64,000 bases of DNA, taken from positions 558,001-622,000 of the forward strand of contig NZ_JADNRN010000003.1 of the NCBI RefSeq assembly GCF_015595035.1, written 5' to 3'. The translations under genes were made by a program, and so were the position numbers. Numbering within the stretch: position 1 is the stretch's first letter; every line of letters starts with the position of its first letter. Shown one piece after another: positions 18,603 to 27,150 of this stretch. The notes beneath the pieces were generated by a model that made no database searches, was not told the DNA's origin, and was given only the letters and a program-made list of their open reading frames with translations. This DNA is from Marinibium conchae (GTDB taxonomy: Bacteria; Pseudomonadota; Gammaproteobacteria; Enterobacterales; Alteromonadaceae).

Positions 18603-18642
18603 AAAAAGTGTCCGCTTCGGACACTTTTTCTGTCCGCGGACA
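18603..18642 (+). promoter_or_regulatory. inverted-repeat enhancer (UAS) upstream of sigma54 promoter, export operon 1
   Basis: Two adjacent dyads share one half-site: GTGTCCG-CTT-CGGACAC (18608-18624, extended to a 12-bp stem) and TGTCCGCGGACA (18631-18642, a perfect palindrome). Their centre lies about 85 bp upstream of the -12 element of the sigma54 promoter, the usual distance for an enhancer-binding protein. The first dyad with its T run also resembles a terminator, but no transcript ends here and the second dyad repeats the same half-site. The likely binder is the NtrC-type activator encoded at 23529. Part of the 438-bp gap between katG and the leader peptide. Confidence 0.7.
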
Positions 18643-18695
18643 CTTCTTCATCATCAAATTAACAATTTAATCGTTATTTTTCAGCAACTTAATCT

Positions 18696-18712
18696 TTGGC
18701 ACGATGTTCGCT
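18696..18712 (+). promoter_or_regulatory. sigma54 (-24/-12) promoter of export operon 1
   Basis: TTGGCACG-ATGT-TCGCT: the -24 TGGCAC at 18697-18702 and the -12 TCGC at 18708-18711 have the exact sigma54 spacing (GG to GC, 10 bases between). Only one base differs from the TTGC consensus. It lies 68 bp before the leader-peptide start. The operon itself encodes a sigma54 activator, which supports this call. Confidence 0.75.
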
Positions 18713-18779
18713 ATACAAGAAATAATTATGGTGATAAGCAGTTTACAAGCGCTTATCTCAACTCACTTAAGGAAGAAAA

Positions 18780-18911
18780 ATGGAAACATTAGCCACTTAC
18801 TTATTTTTATCTCCGGTTTGCGTTGTGCTTTTTGCCGCTGCAGTGAATCTCTTTAATCAAGTCTTCGGTGATGCTGAATTGTGTGGTCCTCAAGTGGAGA
18901 CACACAAATGA
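18780..18911 (+). CDS. 43-residue membrane peptide leading export operon 1
   Basis: A short ORF not usually called by gene finders. ATG at 18780 follows AAGGAAGAAA, a good ribosome site, and the TGA overlaps the ATG of the adaptor gene (ATGA), so the two are translationally coupled. The product begins METLATYLFLSPVCVVLF, continues AAAVNLFNQVFG, and ends in a hydrophilic tail containing a second Cys (ELCGPQVETHK). It has one predicted transmembrane helix and no cleavable signal. It is the first gene after the sigma54 promoter. I recognise no family. It could be a small regulatory subunit, a sensor, or even the exported product. Confidence 0.65.
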   Translation: METLATYLFLSPVCVVLFAAAVNLFNQVFGDAELCGPQVETHK

Positions 18912-20164
18912 TTAAAGACACCAGCGCTCAAGATGTTGAAGTTGCCCCTAAGCCTAAACGAAGGAAATTCATTGTAGTGGCACTCCTTGCATTAGTAGCC
19001 ATCGCCTTCGTCGCAAATGCCATTGTTTCAAGTAGCTCAGCTGAGCGCAGCTTTAAACGCGCTTCGGTACAAATCGCTACGGTTGAGACCGGTGAATTAA
19101 TCAGCGATGTCGTCGCTAACGGCCGCATTGTCGCAGCGAATGCCCCTCAAGTGTACTCACCCGAACAAGGTTTTGTAGAATTATTGGTAAATGCAGGTGA
19201 TAGTGTTAGCTTCGGCCAAGAGCTTGCTCGCGTTGAAAGTCCTGAACTTGCCAATCAACTCAAGCAAGAACGTTCTGAAATGAACAGGCTCAAAGGTGAG
19301 CTAGCTCGTCAAGAGTTAGATTCAAGAAGCCAAGCGCTACAATTAACTAAACAACTCGATATAGCGCAAGTGGATTTAGAGGCCGCTGAACGCGAAAATC
19401 GCCGAGCCCAAGCTTCCATTAAAAATAACTTAATTAGTCAAATCGATTTCGAAAAAGCAGTGGATGACCTAGCCCGCGCCAAGCTGACACAAAAGCACGC
19501 GAAAGAAGAAGTGGCTATCGCCAAAGATCGCCTTAATTTTGAGCTCGAAAGTGCTCGCAGCACTCTTGCTCGTCAAGCATTGGTAGTAGAAGAAATTGAA
19601 AGAAAAATATCTCAACTCTCGATAACCGCAAGTGTCAACGGCGTAGTTGGCAATTTATTGGTACCGGCAAAAGCTCTTGTCTCCAAAAACGATGCCTTAA
19701 TGACACTTGTCGACCTTAGCGCTTACGAAGTTGAACTCAATGTTGCAGAGAGCTTTGCAAACGACCTAGCGATTGGCATGGCGACCGAAATCAATATTGG
19801 GGGTGAAACAGTTAAAGGAACACTTTCAGCCATCTCGCCTGAAGTTGAAAATCGCCAGGTGAAAACTCGTGTACGTTTTAATCAAGATGCGGTGGCAGGT
19901 ATTAGGCAAAATCAGCAAGTCTCGTCGCGTATCTTGTTGGAAAGCAAAGCTGACGTTATCAAAGTACGTCGAGGCAGTTTCCTCCAATCTGGTGGTTTTA
20001 TTGCCTACAAAGTGGAAGGCGACCTTGCACACAAAATTAATATCACCGTTGGCGTAAGCAGCATGCGCGAAGTAGAAATTCTCAGTGGCCTGCAAGCCAA
20101 CGACCAAATAATAGTATCGAATTACGACCAATTCGAAGGGGCTGAAACCCTCCTTCTCAACTAA
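18908..20164 (+). CDS. HlyD/MacA-like periplasmic adaptor of ABC exporter 1
   Basis: A 418-residue membrane-fusion protein linking an inner-membrane ABC exporter to an outer-membrane channel. The start is ATG 18908, overlapping the leader peptide stop. A single transmembrane anchor (FIVVALLALVAIAFVANAIV) follows a short basic head. Then come a lipoyl half (VELLVNAGDSVSFGQELARV), a long coiled-coil hairpin rich in Glu/Lys/Ala (about residues 120-240), the second lipoyl half and beta-barrel domains. No outer-membrane channel is encoded nearby, so a TolC-like protein from elsewhere is presumably used. First large gene of the sigma54-controlled operon. Confidence 0.9.
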   Translation: MIKDTSAQDVEVAPKPKRRKFIVVALLALVAIAFVANAIVSSSSAERSFKRASVQIATVETGELISDVVANGRIVAANAPQVYSPEQGFVELLVNAGDSVSFGQELARVESPELANQLKQERSEMNRLKGELARQELDSRSQALQLTKQLDIAQVDLEAAERENRRAQASIKNNLISQIDFEKAVDDLARAKLTQKHAKEEVAIAKDRLNFELESARSTLARQALVVEEIERKISQLSITASVNGVVGNLLVPAKALVSKNDALMTLVDLSAYEVELNVAESFANDLAIGMATEINIGGETVKGTLSAISPEVENRQVKTRVRFNQDAVAGIRQNQQVSSRILLESKADVIKVRRGSFLQSGGFIAYKVEGDLAHKINITVGVSSMREVEILSGLQANDQIIVSNYDQFEGAETLLLN

Positions 20165-20227
20165 GTCACAAACACTAATTTAAGCTCGCGTCCAATGTAT
20201 ATCGCGAGCGTTTAAAAGGAAAATTTT

Positions 20228-20950
20228 ATGTTAAGTATGAAAAACATCAGCAAGGTTTATCAAACCGAGAAAGTACAAACTCACGCCCTTCGCGATTTCA
20301 ACTTGGAGGTTGCAGAAGGCGAATTTATCGCCGTTACCGGCCCTTCAGGCTCTGGTAAAACAACCTTTTTAAACATTGCGGGCATGCTCGAACCGCATAC
20401 CGGCGGCCAATACATGCTCGATGGTATCGATGTTGGTAAGCTAAGTGACAACCAAACTGCCGACCTTCGCAATCAAAAAATTGGCTTCATTTTCCAAGGT
20501 TTTAACCTCATTCCAGACTTAAACTTGTTCGAGAATATTGAAGTGCCGCTGCGCTATGCAGGCATCAAGTCAGCTGAGCGTAAGCGTCGTATTGTAGAGT
20601 GTTTAGAAAAAGTCGGGCTAGCGAGCAGAGCTAAACATCTACCACAGCAGCTTTCCGGTGGTCAGCAGCAACGGGTCGCTATTGCCAGAGCCTTAGCTGG
20701 CAAACCGCGCTTTTTACTAGCCGATGAACCAACAGGTAACCTTGATTCACTGATGGCACGTCAAGTTATGGAATTGCTTGAAAGCATTAATGAAGAAGGT
20801 GCAACGATAATTATGGTCACTCATGATGCGGAATTAGCACGTCGAGCACCTCGCAATATTCAAGTTGTTGATGGCCAACTTGCCGATTTCACTCTCTATC
20901 AAAACAAGACCATTGAAGCAGTTGCCAACGCAACTGCAATGGAGGTGTAA
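20228..20950 (+). CDS. ABC transporter ATP-binding protein (MacB/LolD type), exporter 1
   Basis: A 240-residue ATPase of the MacB/LolD/FtsE class that drives mechanotransmission-type transporters. Walker A is TGPSGSGKTT (residues 37-46), the Q-loop is FIFQGFNLI, the signature is [15 protein letters not shown], Walker B is [10 protein letters not shown], and the H-loop is MVTHD. All catalytic residues are intact. It lies between the adaptor and the two permease genes; the first permease starts 1 bp after its stop codon. Confidence 0.95.
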   Translation: MLSMKNISKVYQTEKVQTHALRDFNLEVAEGEFIAVTGPSGSGKTTFLNIAGMLEPHTGGQYMLDGIDVGKLSDNQTADLRNQKIGFIFQGFNLIPDLNLFENIEVPLRYAGIKSAERKRRIVECLEKVGLASRAKHLPQQLSGGQQQRVAIARALAGKPRFLLADEPTGNLDSLMARQVMELLESINEEGATIIMVTHDAELARRAPRNIQVVDGQLADFTLYQNKTIEAVANATAMEV

Positions 20951-20951
20951 T

Positions 20952-22286
20952 ATGTTATTTTACTATATGGATATTGGCTGGCGAAGCCTACGTCGCACCC
21001 CCTTGGTGTCGATTTTGATGGTATGTGCAATCGCGATTGGTATCGGTATAACCATGACTAGTTTGTCGGTTTATCACATGATGTCGATGGATCCGATCCC
21101 TGCAAAAAGCGACCGCTTATTTGCCGTACAACTTAATACTATGGACGATAACACCGATTGGTGGTCCGACGATAATATGCCATTTCAGCTTACCTTCAAA
21201 GATGCTATGCATTTACACAAATTGAAGTTGAACGACCGTGATGAAAACATCGACATTCGTAAAACTGCGATGTTGGTCGCGCAGTTCGCTGTACACATGA
21301 ACAACGATGAAATGGCACCTTTTTTAGCCATGACGCGCATCGCTGGCAGAGAATTCTTTCCAATGTTCGAGCGCGAATTTGTGTACGGTAGCAGTTGGTC
21401 TCAAGAACAAGAAAACAATGCTGAAGCCGTTATTGTGATCAACCAAGAACTTAACGAAAGGTTGTTTGGTGGTAGTAATTCTGTTGGTAAAGAAATATAC
21501 CTCGACGACACGCCTTTCCGCATAGTTGGCGTAATGCAGCAGTGGGACATTCATACGAAGTTTTATGATGTGAACAATGGCCCTTTCGATAGTCCAGAAC
21601 CGATCTTCATGCCAATCACCTTAGTGGAACCCAATCAAATAGACACCGCAGGCAATACGAATGGCTGGAAGTATGGCGATATCAATTCTTGGGAAGACTT
21701 CCTGCAGTCTGAAAACTTTTGGCTGCAGTTCTGGGTTGAACTCGACAATAAGCAAGAGACCCAAAGGTTCGAAGATTACTTGCTTGCCTACCTTACCGAA
21801 GAAGCGACCAAAGGACGCTTCGAGCGCGAAGTACCAAGCTTTTCCGTGAGAGATGTTAACAACTGGCTGGATTATCGCGGCGTGGTATCTGAAGACAATA
21901 AAGTGCTAGTTGGTTTGAGTTTTCTTTTCTTGGCGGTTTGCTTAGCCAATATTTTGGGGCTCTTGCTAGGAAAGTTCCTACGCCGTGCTCCAGAAGTAGG
22001 CGTTCGCAGAGCTCTTGGTGCTAGCAAACGACAGGTCTTTCTTCAGCATTTAGTAGAAGTATCCATTCTCGGTTTACTCGGCGGCAGCCTTGGTATCGCC
22101 ATCGCTCAACTTGGTTTGTGGGGAGTGCGCACAACCAGTGGAAATTACCAAGCACTTGCGACCATGGACCTAGGCATGCTACTCGCCGCTCCTGCAATCG
22201 CTATTGTGTCATGCATAATCGCAGGCCTCTATCCAGCTTGGTTAGTGTGTAAAACACAACCCGCTATCTATCTAAAAACTCAATAA
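20952..22286 (+). CDS. ABC transporter permease (MacB_PCD/FtsX), exporter 1, first half
   Basis: A 444-residue permease. The start is ATG 20952, with GGAGG upstream inside the end of the ATPase gene. It has one N-terminal transmembrane helix (VSILMVCAIAIGIGITMTSL), a large periplasmic domain of roughly 250 residues, and three C-terminal helices with the FtsX signature PEVGVRRALGASKRQVFLQHLVE. Four helices per chain is the MacB pattern, so a dimer is needed. Here the partner is probably the second permease encoded immediately downstream, making a heterodimer. Compare exporter 2, where the two are one chain. Confidence 0.92.
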   Translation: MLFYYMDIGWRSLRRTPLVSILMVCAIAIGIGITMTSLSVYHMMSMDPIPAKSDRLFAVQLNTMDDNTDWWSDDNMPFQLTFKDAMHLHKLKLNDRDENIDIRKTAMLVAQFAVHMNNDEMAPFLAMTRIAGREFFPMFEREFVYGSSWSQEQENNAEAVIVINQELNERLFGGSNSVGKEIYLDDTPFRIVGVMQQWDIHTKFYDVNNGPFDSPEPIFMPITLVEPNQIDTAGNTNGWKYGDINSWEDFLQSENFWLQFWVELDNKQETQRFEDYLLAYLTEEATKGRFEREVPSFSVRDVNNWLDYRGVVSEDNKVLVGLSFLFLAVCLANILGLLLGKFLRRAPEVGVRRALGASKRQVFLQHLVEVSILGLLGGSLGIAIAQLGLWGVRTTSGNYQALATMDLGMLLAAPAIAIVSCIIAGLYPAWLVCKTQPAIYLKTQ

Positions 22287-22296
22287 GGGCAATATC

Positions 22297-23502
22297 ATGT
22301 TAGAAATAAAACCTATTTTACGTTCTCTAATGCGCTCTAAAGCGGGCGCAGCGATGTTGATCTTTCAAATCATTATTACCACGGCAATAGTGAGTAATGC
22401 AGCCTTTATTATTAACGATAGAATGAACTATTTGTCACAAGAAACGGGCTATCCCGAGGATGAAATCTTTTCTTTCAGCGTGATGACTGTGGGCGAAGTA
22501 GACAACCTTTCAACGCTGTTGGAAGGCACCGAGCAACTCATTCGTGATATACCTGGGGTAATCAACGCTAATCTAATCAATAACGTACCGGTTTCGGGTG
22601 GCGGTTCAGCATCAGGATTTGGTAGTCAACCGGCCAGTGAGCGCGGGCCCGACACTCGTGCCGCCTATTTCACTGCCGACGAAAATATTTTTGAGACTTT
22701 GGGCGTAACGATTAGCGAAGGGCGTAACTTTCGCTCAGACGAGGTGATTGTTGGTAGCACAATGAACGATGTGCCGCAGGTAGTGATTGTATCTAAAGGC
22801 TTTGCCGATACTCATTTTCCTGAAGGAAACGGACTTGGCCAAACCATCTATTTTGGCAATGCCCCCATGCAAATAATTGGTATTGTTGACAAAATGAAGG
22901 GCCCGTGGCTCAAAGACAGCGCTGTAGACAGTGTGGTAGTGATGCCAAATGCTAGAGCGTCTATGCGACAGAAATTTATTGTACGCACCGAAGCTGACCA
23001 ACGCGATATTATTATGCGAGATATTGAAAGCGTGCTGCTTGAAGAAAGTAACAAAAGAGTCGTGACCTACATGCGCAGTATGGACGCTGCGAAAGCAAAC
23101 TATAATGCCTCGGACATATTAATGGTGCGTATGATGACGGTGATTATTTGCGTAATAGTGTTGGTGACCGCTTTAGGTATTTTTGGAATGACTGTGTTCA
23201 ATATTAGTAAACGCACCAAACAAATAGGCACCCGCAGAGCGTTAGGCGCTCGAAAGTCGGCAATTTTGCGCTACTTCCTTGTAGAAAATACAATCATCTG
23301 CATAGTGAGTGCTGCTGCAAGCTATGCAAGCTCATTATTTTTGGGCGAATATATGATGTCAGAATTTTCGTTGCCAGCGCTTGATAACAGCTATATCGTA
23401 GTGACCATCGTATGTGTGTTTGCAATTAGTCTGTTATCGGTATTGTTTCCGGCACTAAAAGCAGCCAATATCGCGCCAAGCATTGCAACTAGAAGCATTT
23501 AA
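22297..23502 (+). CDS. ABC transporter permease (MacB_PCD/FtsX), exporter 1, second half
   Basis: A 401-residue permease with the same four-helix layout: N-terminal helix (AAMLIFQIIITTAIVSNAAF), periplasmic domain with NNVPVSGGGSASGF, and the C-terminal FtsX block KRTKQIGTRRALGARKSAILRYF. It begins 10 bp after the first permease. Sequence similarity between the two halves is low apart from the FtsX motif, suggesting an old duplication and specialised roles. Together with the ATPase and adaptor it forms a complete MacAB-like exporter lacking only the outer-membrane channel. Confidence 0.92.
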   Translation: MLEIKPILRSLMRSKAGAAMLIFQIIITTAIVSNAAFIINDRMNYLSQETGYPEDEIFSFSVMTVGEVDNLSTLLEGTEQLIRDIPGVINANLINNVPVSGGGSASGFGSQPASERGPDTRAAYFTADENIFETLGVTISEGRNFRSDEVIVGSTMNDVPQVVIVSKGFADTHFPEGNGLGQTIYFGNAPMQIIGIVDKMKGPWLKDSAVDSVVVMPNARASMRQKFIVRTEADQRDIIMRDIESVLLEESNKRVVTYMRSMDAAKANYNASDILMVRMMTVIICVIVLVTALGIFGMTVFNISKRTKQIGTRRALGARKSAILRYFLVENTIICIVSAAASYASSLFLGEYMMSEFSLPALDNSYIVVTIVCVFAISLLSVLFPALKAANIAPSIATRSI

Positions 23503-23528
23503 GCTTAATCAATAAAAAAGGGACATTT

Positions 23529-24944
23529 ATGGATAAAATCCTGATTGTAGACGATACGCCAGCAGTCCTTCAGGCTTTATCCTTGCTGCTAGAGATACAT
23601 GGATACGAAGTGATCACCACCACTTCGCCCCAGCAGGCAATGCAGTATGTAAATCAACTTAGAGTGTCGTTAGTGATCCAAGATATGAACTTCACTGGCG
23701 ACACCACTTCAGGTGAGGAAGGCAAGTCTCTTTTTTATCAAATGCGAGAATTGAATCCGCATCTACCCGTTATATTGATCACCGCGTGGACTGACTTAGA
23801 ACAAGCCATCGAGTTGGTAAAAGCGGGTGCAGTAGACTACATTGCTAAACCTTGGGATGATCAAAAGCTTGTTAACACCATTGCTAACCTTGTTGCCCTT
23901 GGTAAAGCAACTACAGCTTCCGCAAAGCTGGAGCGTCAACAAGATGTTATTGCCAAAGCGCAAAATCAAGCCGAAGCTACAGGCTTAGTTTTTGCCTCAG
24001 CTAATATGCAACGGGTTGTCGACATGGCAGTTCAAGTTGCCAAATCCGATATTTCGGTACTCATTACCGGGGCAAATGGTAGCGGTAAAGAAAAAATTGC
24101 CGAACTCATACAACAAAGTTCAACACTTAACACCCAACCTTTTATAAAAGTAAACTGTGGCGCCTTACCCGCCGACCTAATCGAGGCGGAGCTTTTTGGG
24201 GCCGAAGCTGGGGCCTATACGGGCGCAAACAAAGCCCGTGTTGGATTATTTGAAGCTGCCGACGGTGGTACTCTATTTTTGGATGAAATAGGAAACCTGC
24301 CGTACTCGGGGCAAACCAAACTATTAAGAGTATTACAAACCGGCGAGTTTCAGCGTTTAGGCTCAGTCAAAACCCTCACAACAAAAGTCAGAGTAATATC
24401 CGCTACTAATTCTGATTTATTGCAGGCTATTGCTTCTGGCGAGTTTCGCGAGGACTTGTACTACCGTCTTAACGTCATTGAGCTTGCCTTGCCAGCGTTG
24501 GCCGAGCGACTAGACGATGTCATGCCCCTTGTTCAACACTTTTTAGGCGATCGGCAAATTAGTATAGCGGCCGAAAAAGCGCTGTTAGCCCATCCTTGGT
24601 ATGGTAACGTGCGCGAACTCGAAAATGCCTGTAAGCGGGTATCGGTATTAAAGCCAGAAGGTGTGATAGAGCCGAGTGATTTTGCCTTACTTGAGGGGCG
24701 CTCTGACCTACTCGTCACCCCACAAGCAACGCCTACTGCTGGCAACAACAGGGTTGATATGAATGGGAAAACGCTGGGAGAGCTATCTACAGGCTCAACT
24801 AAAAGCGTTGCAGAGCCGAATAAAGCTGACCTAGAAACTGCAATGAGAGAGCATCACGGTGTGATTGCGAAGGTTGCGCGTCAGTTTGGGCTGAGCCGAC
24901 AAGCGCTTTATCGCCGGCTCGACAAACATGGGATTGAATATTAA
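23529..24944 (+). CDS. sigma54-dependent response regulator (NtrC family), system 1
   Basis: A 471-residue enhancer-binding protein. Receiver domain: Asp8-Asp9, phospho-acceptor Asp52 in VIQDMNFTGD, Lys in AKPWDD. An inserted GDTTSGEEG after the acceptor is shared with the paralogue at 36324. AAA+ domain: Walker A TGANGSGKEK, sigma54-contact loop GAYTGA (the accepted Tyr variant of GAFTGA), Walker B GGTLFLDEIG, and the arginine-finger region EDLYYRLN. C-terminal Fis-type helix-turn-helix: HHGVIAKVARQFGLSRQALY. It lies in the operon it probably activates, through the dyads at 18603-18642. The kinase gene follows with a 1-base overlap. Confidence 0.95.
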   Translation: MDKILIVDDTPAVLQALSLLLEIHGYEVITTTSPQQAMQYVNQLRVSLVIQDMNFTGDTTSGEEGKSLFYQMRELNPHLPVILITAWTDLEQAIELVKAGAVDYIAKPWDDQKLVNTIANLVALGKATTASAKLERQQDVIAKAQNQAEATGLVFASANMQRVVDMAVQVAKSDISVLITGANGSGKEKIAELIQQSSTLNTQPFIKVNCGALPADLIEAELFGAEAGAYTGANKARVGLFEAADGGTLFLDEIGNLPYSGQTKLLRVLQTGEFQRLGSVKTLTTKVRVISATNSDLLQAIASGEFREDLYYRLNVIELALPALAERLDDVMPLVQHFLGDRQISIAAEKALLAHPWYGNVRELENACKRVSVLKPEGVIEPSDFALLEGRSDLLVTPQATPTAGNNRVDMNGKTLGELSTGSTKSVAEPNKADLETAMREHHGVIAKVARQFGLSRQALYRRLDKHGIEY

Positions 24945-26320
24945 TGCGCCTAAAGCTCATCAATAGGGTGACGCTAACGGTCTTTTTTACCAGTGCTTTA
25001 GCCATGACCCCCATATTTCTTCTGAATGCGCTAAGTATTTACGAACAACTTGCTATCGCGCTCGTTGGTGTGTGCTTCATACTAGTGCTTACCCGCTATT
25101 TTCTGAAAGATTTACGTGAGGGCATCTCGTCTTTAGAAACGGGTTTACTAAATTTAAAAGACGGTGAATTTGCCTCCACTCTTTCATACAATAACGACGA
25201 CGAGTTGGGCTATTTATGTCGCCTTTACAATCAAACTGCACTGCAACTCAGAGAAGAAAAACACTGGCTATATCAGCGTGAATTACTTCTCGATAAGGTC
25301 ACGCAAAGTTCACCTGAGGTGCTTTTTTTATTAAATGACCAACAACAAGTCGTGTTTAGTAACATTGCCGCTCGTCGCTTTTTTAATGCTTCTAAAAATA
25401 TAGATGGCAGCAAAATTGATCAACTTGTAGTAAATGCACCCGCAGGCGCCGAAGAAGCCATTGGGGCAGAAAAAGAGGGTTTGTTTTCACTTGTTCCCGA
25501 AGATGGTGAGCCGCAAACTTGGCACATGTCGACAGGTCAATTTCTGCTCAACAATCAAGCCCACACTTTATTCATCCTCAAACAAATGACCCGTGAGTTG
25601 AGTAGGCAAGAAGTGGCGGTTTGGAAAAAAGTGATACGTGTTATCAGTCACGAATTGAACAACTCACTTGGGCCGATTTCGTCGATGTTGCATAGCGGTA
25701 AGATACTCAGCGCAAAGTTAGGTGCTCAAGCGACACGCCATGAAAATGATAACACCCAGGACAGTTCGCAACAGCGTAAGCAAGAGCAATTGAATCGGGT
25801 ATTCTCAACCATCGATGATCGCATAAAACACCTAAGTGAATTTGTTCAAGGCTATGGTAAATTTGCGAAACTCCCAGAACCGAAATTGGCGTTAATTAAG
25901 TGGGCTGATCTTATCGCTAATTTAGCCGACCAATGGCAATTTACAGTAAACGATTCGTCTGGGCCTGCTGATACTAGCGCAAACAGTGCTCGAAGTTTTT
26001 ATGCCGATCCGGTGCAACTTGAACAGCTTCTTATCAATCTACTGAAGAATGCGCACGAATCTGGCTCTGCTCCCGAGGATGTTGCAGTTGACATAGAATA
26101 TCGGAAACAAGAAGTGATTATTCAAGTGCTCGATAGAGGTAAAGGCATATCTGATACCGTCATGAGCAATGCGTTGATCCCATTTTATTCGACAAAACCA
26201 AGCGGAAGTGGCTTAGGCTTAGCACTTTGCCGAGAAATTATCGATGCACATCATGGCCAAATTGGTTTATATAATCGTGACGGCGGAGGTTTAGCTGTTC
26301 GGGTGGCGCTGCCGATGTAG
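24944..26320 (+). CDS. sensor histidine kinase (NtrY-like), system 1
   Basis: A 458-residue kinase whose ATG overlaps the regulator stop (TAATG). It has two transmembrane helices very close together at residues about 9-55, so almost no periplasmic loop, then a HAMP-like linker, a PAS-like domain (VLFLLNDQQQVVFSNIAARRFF), a phospho-acceptor His in VISHELNNSLGPISSML, and the ATP lid elements LINLLKNAHESG, DRGKGISD and GSGLGLALCREI. The lack of a periplasmic sensor suggests it reads a signal in the membrane or from the exporter itself, as BceS-type kinases do (inference). Confidence 0.93.
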   Translation: MRLKLINRVTLTVFFTSALAMTPIFLLNALSIYEQLAIALVGVCFILVLTRYFLKDLREGISSLETGLLNLKDGEFASTLSYNNDDELGYLCRLYNQTALQLREEKHWLYQRELLLDKVTQSSPEVLFLLNDQQQVVFSNIAARRFFNASKNIDGSKIDQLVVNAPAGAEEAIGAEKEGLFSLVPEDGEPQTWHMSTGQFLLNNQAHTLFILKQMTRELSRQEVAVWKKVIRVISHELNNSLGPISSMLHSGKILSAKLGAQATRHENDNTQDSSQQRKQEQLNRVFSTIDDRIKHLSEFVQGYGKFAKLPEPKLALIKWADLIANLADQWQFTVNDSSGPADTSANSARSFYADPVQLEQLLINLLKNAHESGSAPEDVAVDIEYRKQEVIIQVLDRGKGISDTVMSNALIPFYSTKPSGSGLGLALCREIIDAHHGQIGLYNRDGGGLAVRVALPM

Positions 26321-26321
26321 G

Positions 26322-26355
26322 CCTGCTCAGTGATAACTCCTGCTCAGTGATAACT
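26322..26355. repeat. 17-bp perfect tandem duplication
   Basis: CCTGCTCAGTGATAACT is present at 26322-26338 and again, with no gap, at 26339-26355. It lies in the 58-bp space between the convergent kinase and moaD stop codons. It is probably a replication-slippage duplication; no function is evident. Confidence 0.85.
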
Positions 26356-26378
26356 ATTGGGCTTCAAATCTAGCTAAC

Positions 26379-26639
26379 TCAACCGCCGGTTACCGCAGGG
26401 AAAAACGCGATTTCATCGCCGTCCTTCACTGCCGTATCACGTGAGCTCATGGTTTGATTCACTGCCACTAGCAAATGCTCGGCTTGCAACACTTCCCATT
26501 GTTTGTCGGCTGCAGCCATTGCACTTACTAGCTCATTGACACTTGCCGACGCAGCCCCTGTATACTCACTAATCGATACAGCAACTTCAGAGCGCTTCAA
26601 CTGTTCCCGTAATGATGCAAAGAATTTTATTACTGCCAT
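26379..26639 (-). CDS. moaD: molybdopterin synthase small subunit MoaD
   Basis: An 86-residue ubiquitin-like sulphur carrier. The start is ATG 26639 (MAVIKFFASLREQ); a longer frame upstream overlaps moaC and lacks MoaD character. The C-terminus EIAFFPAVTGG ends in the Gly-Gly that is adenylated by MoeB and thiocarboxylated. It normally works with MoaE, but no moaE follows: the next gene is on the opposite strand. Last gene of the moaBCD operon here, 10 bp after moaC. Confidence 0.93.
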   Translation of the reverse strand: MAVIKFFASLREQLKRSEVAVSISEYTGAASASVNELVSAMAAADKQWEVLQAEHLLVAVNQTMSSRDTAVKDGDEIAFFPAVTGG

Positions 26640-26649
26640 ACAAACCTCA

Positions 26650-27150
26650 TTATTTACCTTGCTGGTACTTGTTGCCCGACTTACCACCTTCTTTGTGAAG
26701 CACTTTGATGCCCTCAATTCGCATAAAAGGGTCGACTGCTTTGCACATATCAAACAAAGTGAGAGTTGCCACTGACACTGCCGTTAATGCTTCCATTTCA
26801 ACGCCCGTTTGCCCGGTTAATCGGCACAGGGCCTCGACACGAACGCGGCCTTGCTCAGGTTGAATATAAAAGTCTACATTCACTTTGCTTAAGGCTAGCG
26901 GATGGCACAAGGGAACAAGGTCGGCACACTTCTTTGCGCCTTGAATACCAGCAACTCTAGCTACCGAAATCACATCACCCTTAGCATTTTTGTTATCTAG
27001 CACCTGGCGAATAGTTTCGTCACTCATGTAGATGAAGCCTTCAGCGATAGCAACGCGCTTTGTCACTTGCTTATCGCTTACGTCAACCATATTTGCGCTG
27101 CCGCTTTGATCAACATGTGACAATTTAGCGGGTTGTGGCCCTATACTCAT
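26650..27150 (-). CDS. moaC: cyclic pyranopterin monophosphate synthase MoaC
   Basis: A protein of 166 residues (171 if the ATG at 27165 is used). I choose ATG 27150 because GGAG lies 9 bases upstream and it overlaps the moaB stop as TAATG. MoaC converts the MoaA product to cPMP. Active-site motifs are present: ANMVDVSDK, KKCADLVPLCHPLALSKV (catalytic Lys region), TGVEMEALTAVSVAALTLF-like helix, and MCKAVDPFM (Asp and Lys). moaA is not in the window. Confidence 0.95.
   Translation of the reverse strand: MSIGPQPAKLSHVDQSGSANMVDVSDKQVTKRVAIAEGFIYMSDETIRQVLDNKNAKGDVISVARVAGIQGAKKCADLVPLCHPLALSKVNVDFYIQPEQGRVRVEALCRLTGQTGVEMEALTAVSVATLTLFDMCKAVDPFMRIEGIKVLHKEGGKSGNKYQQGK

Noticed and set aside
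18603-18629. Hairpin with T run read as a rho-independent terminator
   Set aside because: No plus-strand gene ends nearby, the half-site GTGTCCG recurs in the adjacent palindrome, and both sit at enhancer distance from a sigma54 promoter; an activator site explains it better.
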